DNA of 64,000 nucleotides from Brachypterus glaber (GCA_958510825.1 OY294048.1:12975589-13039588); one strand, 5' to 3'. Shown: positions 21,001 through 32,884, counted from the first letter of the stretch. Program-made: numbers and translations. The notes: generated from the sequence alone by a model not told the origin.

Positions 21001-24000
21001 ATTTTGAACGATTTAAGATATCGATTTGAAACTTGGAACACCTAAATAACATAACCCAATTTATTTTTGAGTATATATTTGATATTTTTAGGGGGACACA
21101 ATGGAATCAGGGGGCAAAGAGTAATATTTTTTTAATGGAAAGGAGGTCGTGTATTACATCTTTTTAATGCTTATTTAATTCTTTTTTTGATCATATAATT
21201 TTTGTTTAATTTGTTTGAAGGTGTTTTCAATTTTGTTGCCAAAAAAATACAATTTTCTTAGATTTTTTTAAATTTTCATTTATATTATTTAAAATTAGTT
21301 TAAAAGTACTGCATAGGGTTTTTAGCCGTTATACAGGGTGTCTCAGAACTCGTGTCCATCCTTGAAGGGGCACATAATACATCAAAAACTATAAAAAAGT
21401 CATATAAACATAGTGCCGCAAATCGGACCTAATGGAGTTACGGCCCATTGAATGTAGGTCCCTTAAATAGGTCCTAAAAAAAGCGTTAATAAAATAATTT
21501 GACACTGTAGAACGATTCCACATTAAATACTAAAAAAAAGTTCGTTACACCCTGGCCCAAAAGTAAGTATTAAGTGAGTTATGGACTCTTAAATAGTAAC
21601 ACATTTTAGGGGCTGTCCTGTATTTTTTTTAATGGATTTTCCTTGAAAACAGTTGCTTTTGCGGTTTACACTAAGAGAATCTTTTCGTGTATTTTTACTT
21701 AAAGAATCCATAATTTGTATAAAGAATGCAAAAAGTTTACAGTGAAAAAAGTTTTGGGCATAAATGTAGTAAGCCACAGACATTTCGCACGCCTAGGCAC
21801 GCTTTCGGTAAAATTTCCAAACTAAAATAATTTAAAATAATTGACCTTAATAATACTAAACCACATGCAAAACCTTGTCACTCTGGCTCAAAGGGCTCTA
21901 GGGATATTAAATAAAAATCCAATTTTTCTTATCCCCTTTAATAGGCCATAACTCCCTTATGATCGATTTGTAGGTCTACATTTATATATTTTTTGTTAAT
22001 ATTTTTTGATGTAGTATCATTACCTTTAAGGATGGACGCGAGTTTTGGGACACCCTGTAGAAAACTTACCCTCGATCCAAAATGCAAACGGCACAACCGA
22101 AGCAATCATGAACGGTTGCATGTGGTATATCATATCGACGGGATTTTTCATGCCCATCTTCGATTTCTGCAGCAGCATCTGCACGCAAGTCCACCGGATG
22201 CCACTGGACATGGATGCCACCATTAACAGGACGAATCCCGTCACGTTAAACTGCGTGGACTTGTATGTGAATAATATTAGCCCCAATGAGATCATCAGTA
22301 CTATGAAAGCCAAACTCCATGACTGAAATATGCAAAAAAATGTATACAAAAAAAAAATCGAAACATCCAATGGCAAAAATTAATATAGGGGAAGTCCGGG
22401 TTAACTGGGCTACAGGGTTAACTGGTCCACCTGAATTTTATCAACTTTTTTTATTAGTATTGGCGCCTTAGGGCAAATTCTAGTAATATTTAGTTGGTAG
22501 TATTGTTTAAAGTATTATGACGGACCGTGTTGTCCACGTGTAAGTTGTAGCAAAGAATCTTTTTTCAATGAAAAGTGGGTATTTACCTTAACTTTTATTT
22601 TTTAATTAATACTTTTTTATTAATAGGAGGATCTAGACTAATATTTTACCTAATATACCGAGTATTTTATTAATTATTCTGCATAATTTCCGCCTTATAA
22701 TATCTTATTAAGTAATAAAATTTTATGATTTTATTCAGTGGTGTCACTCAGGGTTAACTGGTTCGGGGTTAACTGGACCACTTATGTCAATGTTAATTAG
22801 TTGGGGGTTAACTGGGCCATGTCCAGTTAACCCCGGACCAGTTAACCCTCAGATATATCTAATATTTAACATATTATGTTGTCTATTTTTATGTTAGAAT
22901 TATATTTTATTTGATTTCAAATCGTTTTTATTCACAATACTTACAATACAATACATTTTTTTTAGTGGACCAGTTAACCCTGAATAGTGGTCCAGTTAAC
23001 CCTGCCCTATGGGGTTAACTGGTCCAGCGGGGTCAACTGGTTTATCGTTAATAACTTTTTTTTATATAAATAATATTTGTCTGAAGTACTAATATGTTCT
23101 GACTATAGTATTAATCTACCTTTTGCTATAAAAAATATTAAAAATTTTATTAAAGGTGTTTCAAAAACTCGATATGAAAAAAAGCGGCCCAGTTAACCCC
23201 GACTTCCCCTATTATATGTATTGGAAAATCTACAGATAAATTTAAAACGTTCTACTGTACAAGTAAAGCAAAACCGTGATAACATTAATATGTTTTAAGC
23301 GTCCAGTTACGAGACACGGTTTTCTCAACTTGCATACTCTTATTTCTTGATATCGTGTCACATAAATTTAAAGTTCTCGGCTGGGATCGTCACATCATAT
23401 TGGGACACTTTTGCGTCACATAATTTTGGAACACTTTTCCGTCACATAACAACAATGATCCCATCCGAGAACTCAATGATCCCAGCGGAGAACTTTGTTG
23501 ATATCGTAAGCGTCACATATTAATGTTATCACGGTTTTGCTTCACTTGTACAATAGAACGTATTTAACAATGGTCCCATCCGAGAACTCAATAATCCCAT
23601 CCGAGAACTTTGTTGATATCGTAGGCGTCACATATTAATGTTATCACGGTTTTGCTTTACTTGTACAGTAGAACGTATTTAACAATCATCCCAGCCAAGA
23701 ACTTTTTTGATATCTTAAGCGTGACATATTTTGGGACCCTTTCGTAAGGGTTTCAGCCCTCTACCCACCACCTGTCTTAAACATATTAATGTTAATTTTT
23801 TTTAAAAAAAACAGCAAAAAATAATAGGTAATAGTAGCACTGGCGCCGACTTCGGGGGCCATGCCCCCCCCCCCCCCTAAAATACTTCTATACTTTTAAA
23901 TATTATAAAAGCCTAAAAATATATTTTTAGTTTTTTTTTTTTTAATTTAATAAGAATTTATAACTTTCATGTAAATTATATTTCTTCAAAAAAGTTTGGG

Positions 24001-27000
24001 CCCCCTTGGATTTAGAAAAATCAGCGCATATGAATAGTAGTAATAGTTTATACCCTTCGGACACTGGATCAGTTGTCGAGTTTTGGATACTGTCCTATTT
24101 TACCCTAAAGTACTGAGCTGGTTTTAACGATCAAGGAGTCAAAAGTTTCCTATTTATCACGCCAGTGACCTGCTATATAAAATATCATGTTTCGGCAATA
24201 TTGATAGTTATCATCAGCAATTTAACCGAAAATCAAAAAAATCGATAGATTTTTATTATGAATTCGGTACCAAAAAAGTACATATTAACTTTTAAAATGG
24301 CATTTAATTCATCCATGTTTCGTCTTTTTTATTTTCTTTATCAGGTATAGAATATGCCTATAATAGGAATATGGAGCATTTTTTTGTAGTCGGTTTTTTT
24401 TTGTACCTTGGCTTGTATTAAAAGTATATATTTTTTAATTACTGTAATTTTTATTTAATCTTATTTTATTTATTACATACCTTCCTTTCCAACTTAAAAA
24501 GAATTGAAAAAAAAAGTATAAACACTATCGTCGTTGATTTTGTCATTGTGTACCTAAAACAAAACAGTTATTACTATTAATTATTAGACCCCTAAAAAAA
24601 GTAAATGAATTTAAAAATAGGCTAATGGGCAGCTAATTTTGAAATATTTATCTAAAAATACATGTAATAAGGTATATTTGCAATGATTATTTTAAAACTA
24701 TGCTGTCCCTAGACTTTTAGGATATAGTAATACTATTAGTATATTGAAATTTGGCTGCTCCCAGGGCCGTTATCAGAAAAAAAATCCAGGGTGCTCGGAA
24801 TGAGCGCCTTAACCATTTTTTTTAATTTGCAATATTTGAATGGTTTATAAATATTAAGCAAGTTTAGCGCCACAGGCGATTTTTTAATAATTTTCAAGGT
24901 CACAACTGAATTTGTACTGTGATTGTCAATTTTTTTTAGAAATCTAAAGGTCAAAATAATCAAGAATTCTTTAAAGGCCAGGAGTGCTTAGCACCCCTCA
25001 ACCCCTAGTTACGGCCCTGGCCGCTCCTAGAATAAGCCTGTGCTAAAGGGTTATAGGGTCGGCAAATATAACTTTTTCATAGTATACAAAAATATTTTAT
25101 GGATTTGACAATTTGTCGCCCGGACTTGCCCATGTTTTTAAGACGCCCTATCAAGAGAAAACACAATATACCAGGACCAACGGAATTGTTTGGTGTCCAC
25201 TAGGCTGGGTCGAAAAATCTTTAGTTGGGTTTTCGGGTAGGGCTAGATTCAATTTTTTTTCAATTTTAATTTATTGACCTATTGGTACAATTTGTACATT
25301 AGGTAAGTCACAATAATTACAAGTTATATTAAGATTAAATACTAATAAATAATAATAAAATACACACAATACACATAATACAAATAATAAATTAACTAAA
25401 CTAAGTAATAAAATTAAAGTTGGGACTAGATGCTACATATTCATCAAGGGTGTAGAAACAGTTATGAATTAAAAACTTTTTAAATCTAGATTTAAATTAG
25501 TTTTCAGTATTTTTGTGGAAGTCTTCTTAATGCGTTAGAAAATAAGCCTGCAAATTTTGGCGATGATTGGCAATGGGGAACATTGGAAAATTAAAATATT
25601 CCACAGTGGGCCAGGAAAAAAAAAACAGGGACAAATAGCTGAATTTTTGCATACGACTATTTTTGATACCGGTGATTTCGAATAAAATAACGAAAAAATT
25701 CAAAAAAAAATCCGCGCCATTAGGGTGGTCCAAAATTTTATTTTTTCTTTGATCTTTCTAAAAATGTGCACATGTGTCCAATGGCTTTTGATTATGTTGA
25801 TGTAGACCAATGTCAATAACTTAAAAATTCAAATTCAAAACAGCACCAAATGTTATCTGATGAACTTTGAAAATAAAACTAAGAAACACAATATAAAACT
25901 AAAAATAAATGTTTGTTTTATGTTTGTTTTTAACCTCGTACTATTCTACTTAATTAAGCATCCCCTAAGTCCAGGACTTGTGTGGGCTAGTAGTAGAGCG
26001 AACCACCGGCTTTAATTGACTTTCGAACCAATATTGAATAATGAAAATGAAATAAATGAAGTAAATAACATAAAATACCTTGGATTAAATTTAGCTAAAC
26101 ATTTAAATTGGAAAAACCACATCACTAAACAAAATGAACACCTTTCAACATACATAGGCCTAGCGCATAAAGTCAAAGACATACTTCCTGAAACGCAAAA
26201 AAAAATGATTTATGAAGCCTATATTAAAAGCAAACTAATATACATGATACCCTTCTGGGCTAGTGGTAACAAAACCGAAATTAACACTCTTCAAAGAAAA
26301 CAAAACAAACTCCTAAAAATACTTTTTAAAATACACAATAGAACTCCTACGACTGAACTATACAAAACCCTAAATGTCCTTAAAGTAGATGAACTGAGGC
26401 AGATTGAATCTATAAAGCTAATTAGAAATTTATTAAATAAAGAAATAAATGACGAAGAGTTCAAATTAGAAGTACGATCAAAAATACACCAACACCAAAC
26501 AAGAGGAAACAACAATATTGAAATACCATTTTCGCGAACCAAATCTGGACAAAGACGATTAATAACAAAAGGAGTAAAACTATACAACAACATCCCTGAA
26601 GAACTAAAAAATATAAATAACTGCAAGTTTAAGAAAAAAATCAAAGAGTACATAATAAATAAAAGAACATAAAATAGCTAGTTAGTTAAATGTATTATAC
26701 TAAGGGCCACTTGCACCAATGCTGCTTTAACTTTAAACTTCGATTAAATTGACGGCTGACCAATCAGAACGCAGCATTTTTAACTTAAACTCGGTTTAGC
26801 TGAGATAATCCCGTACCAAAATTTGGTGCAAGTGGCCCTAAAAATATCAAGTTTACTTGCGCATATGTACAAATATCCGTCAAAGTTTGTAACTATTTGG
26901 ATATTTATTTAAATAAAAAAAAAATGGCGGAGGTTGAAACTGTAACACCCAGTTACATAAATAAAGAAATTTCAAAGCAATTTGTACATATTACGGATTG

Positions 27001-30000
27001 TTTAAATGTTACTTACAATGATACAGTGACTAGTTCTAAACCCCAATTGGAAAAACCAATGTCTATCCCACTAAAAACTCCTGTAGGAATCATTGCTACT
27101 AAATAGTCTTTCCATAGTACTTGACTTAAGTCTTTTCTGTGTTTTCTGCTCAATATTGTTCGTATCGATAATGCTAGCAGATATTTTACAACCATGTGTA
27201 CTATAACTGTGAACAGTGGAAAATGGAAACTCTAAAAAAATATTAATCTGTAAGTTTAAACAAGTTCATTTAAACAAAACAAAACTTTTTTTGTGAAAGA
27301 AAATATTAGTGGTATATCGGACAGAAGAGAAAATTAGAAAAAAGTAGGGATCGACCGTTACCGATATGATATCGGCGATATCGGCAAAAATTCGCTAGAT
27401 CGGTTATCGGCCGATATGAAAGTCCATATCGGCATATCGGAAAATGGTAATTAATAAGTAGTACATAATATGTATATAATATAATATTAATATATTATAT
27501 TAATACCCGGTTGAAAATGACGGGTCTGGGCGGGTATAAATGGTGCACAAAAAAGTCAATAGATTATTTTTTTTTTTAATCGCTGGAACCGTTTTGAAAA
27601 ATGGCATTTTGTGAAAAACGCGTTTAAAGTTTTTTTTTATATTTTAAAGTAGTTATACAAAAAAAGCACCAATAAAATTTTAATTATGCAGGGCGATTCT
27701 ACAATAAAAACTAAGCAAAAAAGTATTCTTTACTGAAACAACTAAATTTAATATTAAAGGAGTTTGGACTTTTAAAAAGTTACATTTTTGGTGGCACAGA
27801 ATGTACTTCCTCTTAATTGGATTTTTTTTTTTTTGAAAACGGTTGCTCCTACAGTGTTACACTATAAGACATTTTTTATGTATTTTTAAAATGAAAAAAG
27901 ATATACATAAAAGATGTACATAAAAAATGTACATAAAAAAGTTTGGGGCAAAAAACTGATAAGACCCCCCCCCCCCCATTTCACAGACCCCTGGTTAAAA
28001 TAAGTACATAAAAATAACATAAGGTTAGTTCACATGCAAAACCACCTTGCTATATCTCAAAGGGATCATGAGTTATTAAATAAAAACCGAATTTTTTAGC
28101 CACTTTCAAAGGGACGTATCTCCCTTACGACGTATTTTTAGACATATGTTTATAGGAACTTTTTGTCATATTTTATGATGTAGAATCACCCCTTAAAATT
28201 TTATAATTTTTTAAAAATTTACATTTACATGTATACATATATAGCATAGCAGCGTTTCCAAATTATTAGATCAGAGTTGACGTGAAAACGTTTCTATGCG
28301 AAAAATGGAGTTACTGCTTTCCAGCGTAGTAGGGCACTATACTATATTTATTATATCTAACCAACCGTTTTTTAATCACTGTTTTATTCATATTTAATAT
28401 GCCGATATATATCGGCAACGTCCATATCGGTATCGGCCGATTATCGGTATCGGCAAAAAAATCCATATCGGTCAATCCCCAGAAAAAAGTCAGGTCTCAG
28501 TCTGGATTCGAACCAGAGCCAAGCCGGAAACCGTGGGACTGGTTCGAATTTTCTCTTCTGTCCAATATGCCACTAATATTTTCTTTCACAAAAAATGTTT
28601 GTTTTGTTTAAACTTACAGTAAGTAGTAAGTTTTTACAAAAAAAAAATTGAGCAAATAAAATTTTAACAAAGAAAAATATTAAAGTACCTAGATTTTGCT
28701 AAAAATAAAATAAAAAAAACAAGTAATAAAATAGGTTAAAAATTTCAAATAATAATAATAATTATTATTGCTAAAACATTTAACCCTGGATCATGAGACT
28801 TATCTCATGTTATGTTTTAGTAAGTTTATACAGTAACTTTTGAATGGCTTAAGATATCAACTTGAAATTTAAAAGACCTAAGTAACATAACCCAAATAAT
28901 TTTTTGCTATATATTTGATATGCTTAGGGGGCCCAATGGAGACAGGGAGGCAAGGGGGGACATTTTTTTAAATGTAAAAAGGGGTCGCGTGATACATCAT
29001 TTTAAAGCTTATAAAATTCTCTATTCGACCATATAACTTTTATTTTTTTAACATTTTTTTTAAGGTTTTCATTTTTCAATTTTTTTTTTTGCTAAAAATT
29101 GCGATTTGGTACGATGTTTTTTGTAAAATTTTATTTATATCATTTAAAATTAGTTTAAAACTATAATTGACGTATTTAAATCATGAAATAAACCATTTTT
29201 CAAAAATTGTTTGATTTTTTTACATTTTTTTACTACTAAGAGTGCCGATGTATTGAAATCTTTGCCAAAAAGACAAAATCTATGACCATGTTTTTTTCAT
29301 ATTTCTCGACGTTTTAGACCTTTCTGAGTCGAAATCAGTGAAAAAATGTTTGGGTCTGTCTGTCTGGGTGTAAACTCGCTAACTCCATTGCTAAAAAAGA
29401 TATTGATAAACGGTTTTTTGCATATTGATTCTTATCATATTTTGAAGAGTTGATTAGATTTTGGGGGTAAACGATTGGGGGTAAGGATGGGTAAAACTCC
29501 TATTTTTAGCGTTTTTTGCTTATAATTAAGTTGTACTTAATTAATTTAGCACTTATATGAAAGATTATTATAAATTACTCAAAAAATGTTATAAACAACT
29601 TTTTCCTAAAATACATTGTTTTCAAGATATTAGAGTTTAAAGCAGTAAAATGTTTTTTTGGCATAACTCACTTATTTATAAACCGATTTCAAAAAATTAC
29701 ATTTCAAATGAATGCTCTTTTTAAGCCCTACAAAAAATGTTATATACAGTTTTTGCTAGAATACAAGGTTTTGGAGATACATACTTTCAAAATATTCACA
29801 CAAGTTCATATTTCATAACGTTTTAAATTAGTGACTAGTGCCGATGTTTTGACAAGGTGCTTGCAACAGTTTAGCTGTTTTAAATAAATTATGAAGAAAA
29901 TTACCATTTTTGGGGCTTTAAAATAACCCCCAAAAATTGATCCGAAAAAAAATAAAAAATATGTGGGCAAATAGAGAATTTTATAAGCTTTAAAATGATG

Positions 30001-30682
30001 TATTAAACAACCCACCTTTCCATTTAAAAAAATGCCCATTGTGCCCCCTAAGCATACCAAATGTATATCACCAAATATATACCAAAAAATTATTTGTGTT
30101 ATTTTATTTAAATGTTTTAAATTTCAAATTGATATCTTAAGATACCAATTTATAATGCTGGATGCACTGGGGGTCTAAAATCCTAGGCCTTAAAAATATA
30201 ACCATTGTAATATGGTTTGTTAAAACCAAGGATTTCCTCTATAAATAGGTACATTTGTTGACTCTTGGTATGTAAAATAAATGAATTTGGACATTTTTAA
30301 ACCTAAGTATTTTATATAAATATAATTAGAAACAATAGAATACTTTAAAACCTTATTTAAAGCAAAGAAAGAAAAATTTCCTACTGAAACAATTAAAGCT
30401 ATAGCTGCTATTGAATAGCAATTCTTCTAGATATTTTAAGTGTATATTATCTACAAATGAAAAAAATTATAATTAGGTATAACCTACCTGGTATAGCCAT
30501 CTCTGATAAAATGTAAGGCCAATTGAAGGAATGTAATAAGTACCTATTAGAATACTGGTAAAAATAGACGATTTTAGGCACGAGGGGGAACAAATTTGAC
30601 GTCTCATTGGCTCAAATTCAACGGTCTCGTCTATATCATTATCAACAGCTGTGTATTTTAACTTACTGGACATCCCAAACAT
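18055..30682 (-). CDS. SLC35C2: SLC35C2-type nucleotide-sugar transporter, complete, 6 exons
   Basis: Minus-strand exons: 30682-30488, 27231-27017, 24553-24481, 22322-22070, 19167-18995 and 18357-18055 (195+215+73+253+173+303 nt). All have GT-AG borders and phases that join to 403 residues plus TAG. Family landmarks in order: YYIPSIGLTFYQRWLYQ / SFHFPLFTVIVHM, GIDIGFSNWGLELVTVSL / YTMTKST, FTYKSTQFNVTGF, GIRWTCVQMLLQKSKMG, FSEVTLVTYTSSLTLSIAGIFK, then a final helix pair and an acidic cytosolic tail (residues about 345-403). Members are multi-pass Golgi/ER membrane proteins of the triose-phosphate/nucleotide-sugar transporter fold; the human protein is linked to GDP-fucose supply and Notch fucosylation. 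The transport substrate here is inferred. Start: ATG at 30682, with a second ATG three codons later. Introns are packed with transposons. Confidence 0.94.
19330..20045. repeat. Repeat cluster in SLC35C2 intron 5
   Basis: Two families lie here. 19330-19425 is an imperfect palindrome (TCGCATAACATAAGA ... TTATGTTTATGGTAATGCGA) shared with 9259-9365. 19505-20045 begins ACAGCGCCTGCGCTAGAATA and contains CGATAACTCAAGAACCAATTATCC and ATCCCCCCAAAAACAAAAAAG. It ends near CTTCACAGCTTGTTTAAAATGC. Parts of the second family recur at 48545-48785, 56780-57075, 58560-58830 and 59390-60055, in both orientations. Confidence 0.6.
20985..21180. mobile_element. Degraded half of a mariner-like MITE family
   Basis: TTTTGAACGATTTAAGATATCGA, TATATTTGATATTTTTAGGGGGACACAATGGA and GAAAGGAGGTCGTGTATTACATC follow the same order as the left arms at 28829, 53360 and 60385 (family landmarks: GATATCGACTT, CATGGGGGGACATT, GGTCGTG, TACATCATTTTAAAGC). 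No right arm is present. Confidence 0.65.
21334..22057. mobile_element. Inverted-repeat element, CAGGGTGTCYCARAACTCG ends, beside an SLC35C2 splice donor
   Basis: Left CAGGGTGTCTCAGAACTCG (then TGTCCATCCTT) is mirrored by AAGGATGGACGCGAGTTTTG and GGACACCCTG on the right. Inner arms mirror around GGACCTAATGGAGTTACGGC / GGCCATAACTCCCTTATGAT. The flanks are TA on both sides. The right end lies 12 nt inside the intron downstream of exon 4 (donor GTAAGT on the minus strand at 22069-22064). It is noncoding. Confidence 0.87.
22386..23211. mobile_element. Inverted-repeat element rich in GTTAACTGG motifs
   Basis: Terminal repeats TAGGGGAAGTCCGGGTTAAC and GTTAACCCCGACTTCCCCTA, TA-bounded. Eleven exact GTTAACTGG/CCAGTTAAC nonamers lie inside, at 22400, 22418, 22753, 22768, 22808, 22823, 22838, 22970, 22992, 23014 and 23189, plus a GTCAACTGG variant at 23032. 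They occur in both orientations and often in head-to-head pairs. No open reading frame was seen. A partial copy is at 15050-15200. The element is in SLC35C2 intron 3. Confidence 0.88.
23247..23740. repeat. Composite inverted and direct repeat element
   Basis: ACGTTCTACTGTACAAGTAA at 23247 is mirrored by TTACTTGTACAGTAGAACGT ending at 23676, with a direct third copy around 23520-23570. Between them the pair GATCCCAGCGGAGAACTTTG / GTCCCATCCGAGAACTC is repeated four or five times with TTGATATCGTAAGCGTCACA. The right part mirrors the left (GTTCTCGGCTGGGATC). It is noncoding. Confidence 0.75.
24762..25019. mobile_element. hAT-like MITE (258 bp) with 8-bp target duplication
   Basis: Ends CAGGGCCGTTATCAG and CTAGTTACGGCCCTG. 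Flanking octamers GCTGCTCC (24754-24761) and GCCGCTCC (25020-25027) differ by one base, the hAT signature. The inner arms also pair (GGGTGCTCGGAATGAGC against GAGTGCTTAGCACCCC). It sits about 200 bp upstream of SLC35C2 exon 3 on the minus strand. It is noncoding. Confidence 0.88.
25028..26015. other. SLC35C2 intron sequence, no feature recognised
   Basis: AT-rich DNA with a weak ATTTATTGACC / AATAATAATAA region near 25270-25400. No gene is supported. Confidence 0.4.
26016..26672 (+). pseudogene. LINE reverse-transcriptase C-terminal fragment (218 residues)
   Basis: The frame opens after a stop at about 26013 and ends in TAA at 26670-26672. It contains IKYLGLNLAKHLNWKNHITK, YEAYIKSKLIYMIPFWAS, LLKILFKIHNRTPT, SGQRRLITKGVKLYNNIPEE and a Lys-rich end (CKFKKKIKEYIINKRT). 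This is the thumb/C-terminal part of a Jockey/CR1-superfamily LINE polymerase. The catalytic palm and endonuclease are missing. It lies in SLC35C2 intron 2, antisense to the gene. The frame is intact throughout, so the fragment is fairly recent. Confidence 0.85.
26703..26839. mobile_element. Short MITE, AGGGCCACTTGCACCAA ends
   Basis: AGGGCCACTTGCACCAA at the left and TTGGTGCAAGTGGCCCT at the right are perfect mirrors. Inside, TTTAACTTTAAACTTCG pairs imperfectly with TTTTAACTTAAACTCGG. The length is about 137 bp. It is noncoding. Confidence 0.88.
27345..28481. mobile_element. hAT-like nonautonomous element with perfect 8-bp target duplication
   Basis: Begins TAGGGATCGACCG and ends CGGTCAATCCCCA. 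The octamer GAAAAAAG flanks it exactly (27337-27344 and 28482-28489). Both subterminal regions repeat ATATCGGC / GCCGATAT motifs many times in both orientations. The middle includes a TTATTCAG-family-like segment (GTAGAATCACCCCTTAAAATTT near 28180) and CGTATCTCCCTTACGAC, so an older repeat may be nested inside. There is no transposase frame. Confidence 0.9.
28501..28517 (-). other. tRNA T-arm-like hairpin (relic, not a tRNA gene)
   Basis: The minus strand reads TCTGG-TTCGAAT-CCAGA: a 5-bp stem with a 7-nt loop carrying the RNA polymerase III B-box core GGTTCGAATCC. No matching acceptor, D or anticodon arm is visible upstream, so this is at most a tRNA-derived remnant such as part of a SINE. 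Confidence 0.45.
28829..30160. mobile_element. Large mariner-like inverted-repeat element
   Basis: The left (CAGTAACTTTTGAATGGC, AAGATATCAACTTGAAATTT, TTGATATGCTTAGGGGGC, GGTCGCGTGATACATCATTTTAAAGC) is mirrored on the right (GCTTTAAAATGATGTATTAA, GCCCCCTAAGCATACCAA, AAATTTCAAATTGATATCTT). The ends are more decayed than in the sister elements at 53360 and 60385. The interior contains AT-rich unique sequence with no convincing coding frame. Confidence 0.75.
30161..30487. other. 5' part of SLC35C2 intron 1, no feature
   Basis: Intron sequence adjacent to the exon 1 donor (minus strand GTAGGT at 30487-30482). Nothing else is seen. Confidence 0.45.
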
Positions 30683-30995
30683 ATTGTCAGTTCTTATCTC
30701 TTTGCCGATAATCGTAATTTAAATTGTAAGTTAAAAATAAAACCATTTTACTGATTATTTAAGTAAGATTTTTTTTACTTTTTCTTATTAACATTTTATG
30801 TATTTTACATATTAAATATATTAACTTTTAAACACCTGTGTACGTGTAAAAACTCAGCATGTAAACAAAAATACGTCAAAATTTTGACAGAATGTTTGTG
30901 CTTCTTCTTCTTCTTCAAATGGCCGTTTTGTTACGGATAATTAGCCAATATAATATGTTGATTTTTTTTAGCATGTTCATAACGGTGAGCATCTG

Positions 30996-31036
30996 GGAAA
31001 ACATGTTTCTACTACTGTATTAGAAACATGTTTTCC
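30996..31036. other. Perfect 16-bp hairpin between SLC35C2 and NABP
   Basis: GGAAAACATGTTTCTA (30996-31011) and its exact complement TAGAAACATGTTTTCC (31021-31036) enclose a 9-nt loop. It lies about 0.3 kb upstream of the SLC35C2 start codon and 0.7 kb downstream of the NABP stop. The remaining 30683-31722 spacer is AT-rich and shows no gene. Confidence 0.8.
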
Positions 31037-31568
31037 TGTAACAGGAACCCTGTAGTTCATATAAGTGCTAAATAAACGATTTTTCAAATATTTATTAAAA
31101 ATACTGTACAACATCTAACATGAATCAAGACAAAGAAAATTGAAAAAAAAAAAATACATAAGAAAATTAATTTTATAAAATAGAATTTTTTTTATCACAA
31201 TATAATACATAGTGCGATTCTAGGAGGATTTCTTTGTCAATTCTATAGTACTTATGAATTCCAACCAAGAACTTTTGATAATTAGCCTGTGGATCAATTT
31301 CTATAACTTAAAGCTAACTTATGTTTAAAATTATTTTACTAGACACAATGCACATTTTTTTGTTCAAAAACATTTCTTTTCAACACAATTTGGGTCAGAA
31401 AAAAAATGCGCGGATACAAGAAGTTTCCGTATTTTAAACATGAAAGCAATTAAATATTATTCTTGTAACAAGAATCTTGTTTAGTATTAAGTAAAATATT
31501 TATAATTTAAAAAAAGATTGCTTTTTTAAATTATTACACAAATTTTCAAACTAATCAAAGCATGAAAT

Positions 31569-31574
31569 TTTTAT
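31569..31574 (-). terminator. Candidate poly(A) signal for NABP
   Basis: AATAAA on the minus strand, about 150 nt beyond the NABP stop. Position and sequence fit a cleavage/polyadenylation signal, but AATAAA is common in such AT-rich DNA. Confidence 0.4.
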
Positions 31575-31722
31575 TACCCAATTCAAAAACGAAAGGACCA
31601 CTAGGTGTATTTTGTGCAGAGATTCTTCATAAGTGGTCTAAATTAGTAAAATTGTTTTTGCAAAGATCGCAGAAATCTACGCAGAATCGCACTGTGAATA
31701 TTTTTAACACCAAATAAAAATA

Positions 31723-32472
<750 letters not shown>

Positions 32473-32884
32473 TCAATTTGTTATGTTGGTACGATTTCAA
32501 TGAAATTGAAAGCTGTGCCTGCAATACCGCTTGCGGCGGAAGATACCCGTGGAAATAATAGGTTTGTTTTGGTTCTCGAAAATCCCAGTTCTGAAATGGT
32601 TCGGAAAGGGCGTAATTGCGATTGAGCCTTGCCTAGTTGCAACTATGCCGGTTGCGAATCAGTTTAGAACTGACATTGTCAAAACAATCCCAATGATAGC
32701 ATGATCAGGACACATTTGATCCTTACTGAAGGTCCTCCACCGGCGAAAATCAGTAAAGTAAGGAAAAGTAAGGTTATAACCCTGAAATGAAATTTTAGTT
32801 TTAATGTTTTCCACAAAATTTAGTTCTGTGAATGTGAATTATTTAAATGGGGTTATGTCTGTTGAAAAAAACACAATTTATAAA

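Larger units (their letters stand above)
27247..28620. mobile_element. Outer inverted-repeat element interrupted by a hAT-like element
   Basis: Left arm 27247-27336 (GTAAGTTTAAAC, GTGAAAGAAAATATTAGTGG, GGACAGAAGAGAAAATT) is mirrored at 28553-28620 (AATTTTCTCTTCTGTCC, CCACTAATATTTTCTTTCAC, GTTTAAACTTAC). Between the right copy of the hAT target duplication and that arm lies a GC-richer segment (28490-28552) with a tRNA T-arm-like fold. Confidence 0.8.

Noticed and set aside
23247..23740. CRISPR-like spaced direct repeats
   Set aside because: The repeats are long, partly inverted and share their spacers; the genome is eukaryotic. It is a composite transposon.
26897..27106. Plus-strand 69-residue frame at SLC35C2 exon 2
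   Set aside because: Overlaps the antisense of the verified SLC35C2 exon; no independent support.
30996..31036. microRNA precursor
   Set aside because: The stem has only 16 pairs and no extension outside them; pre-miRNAs need longer pairing.
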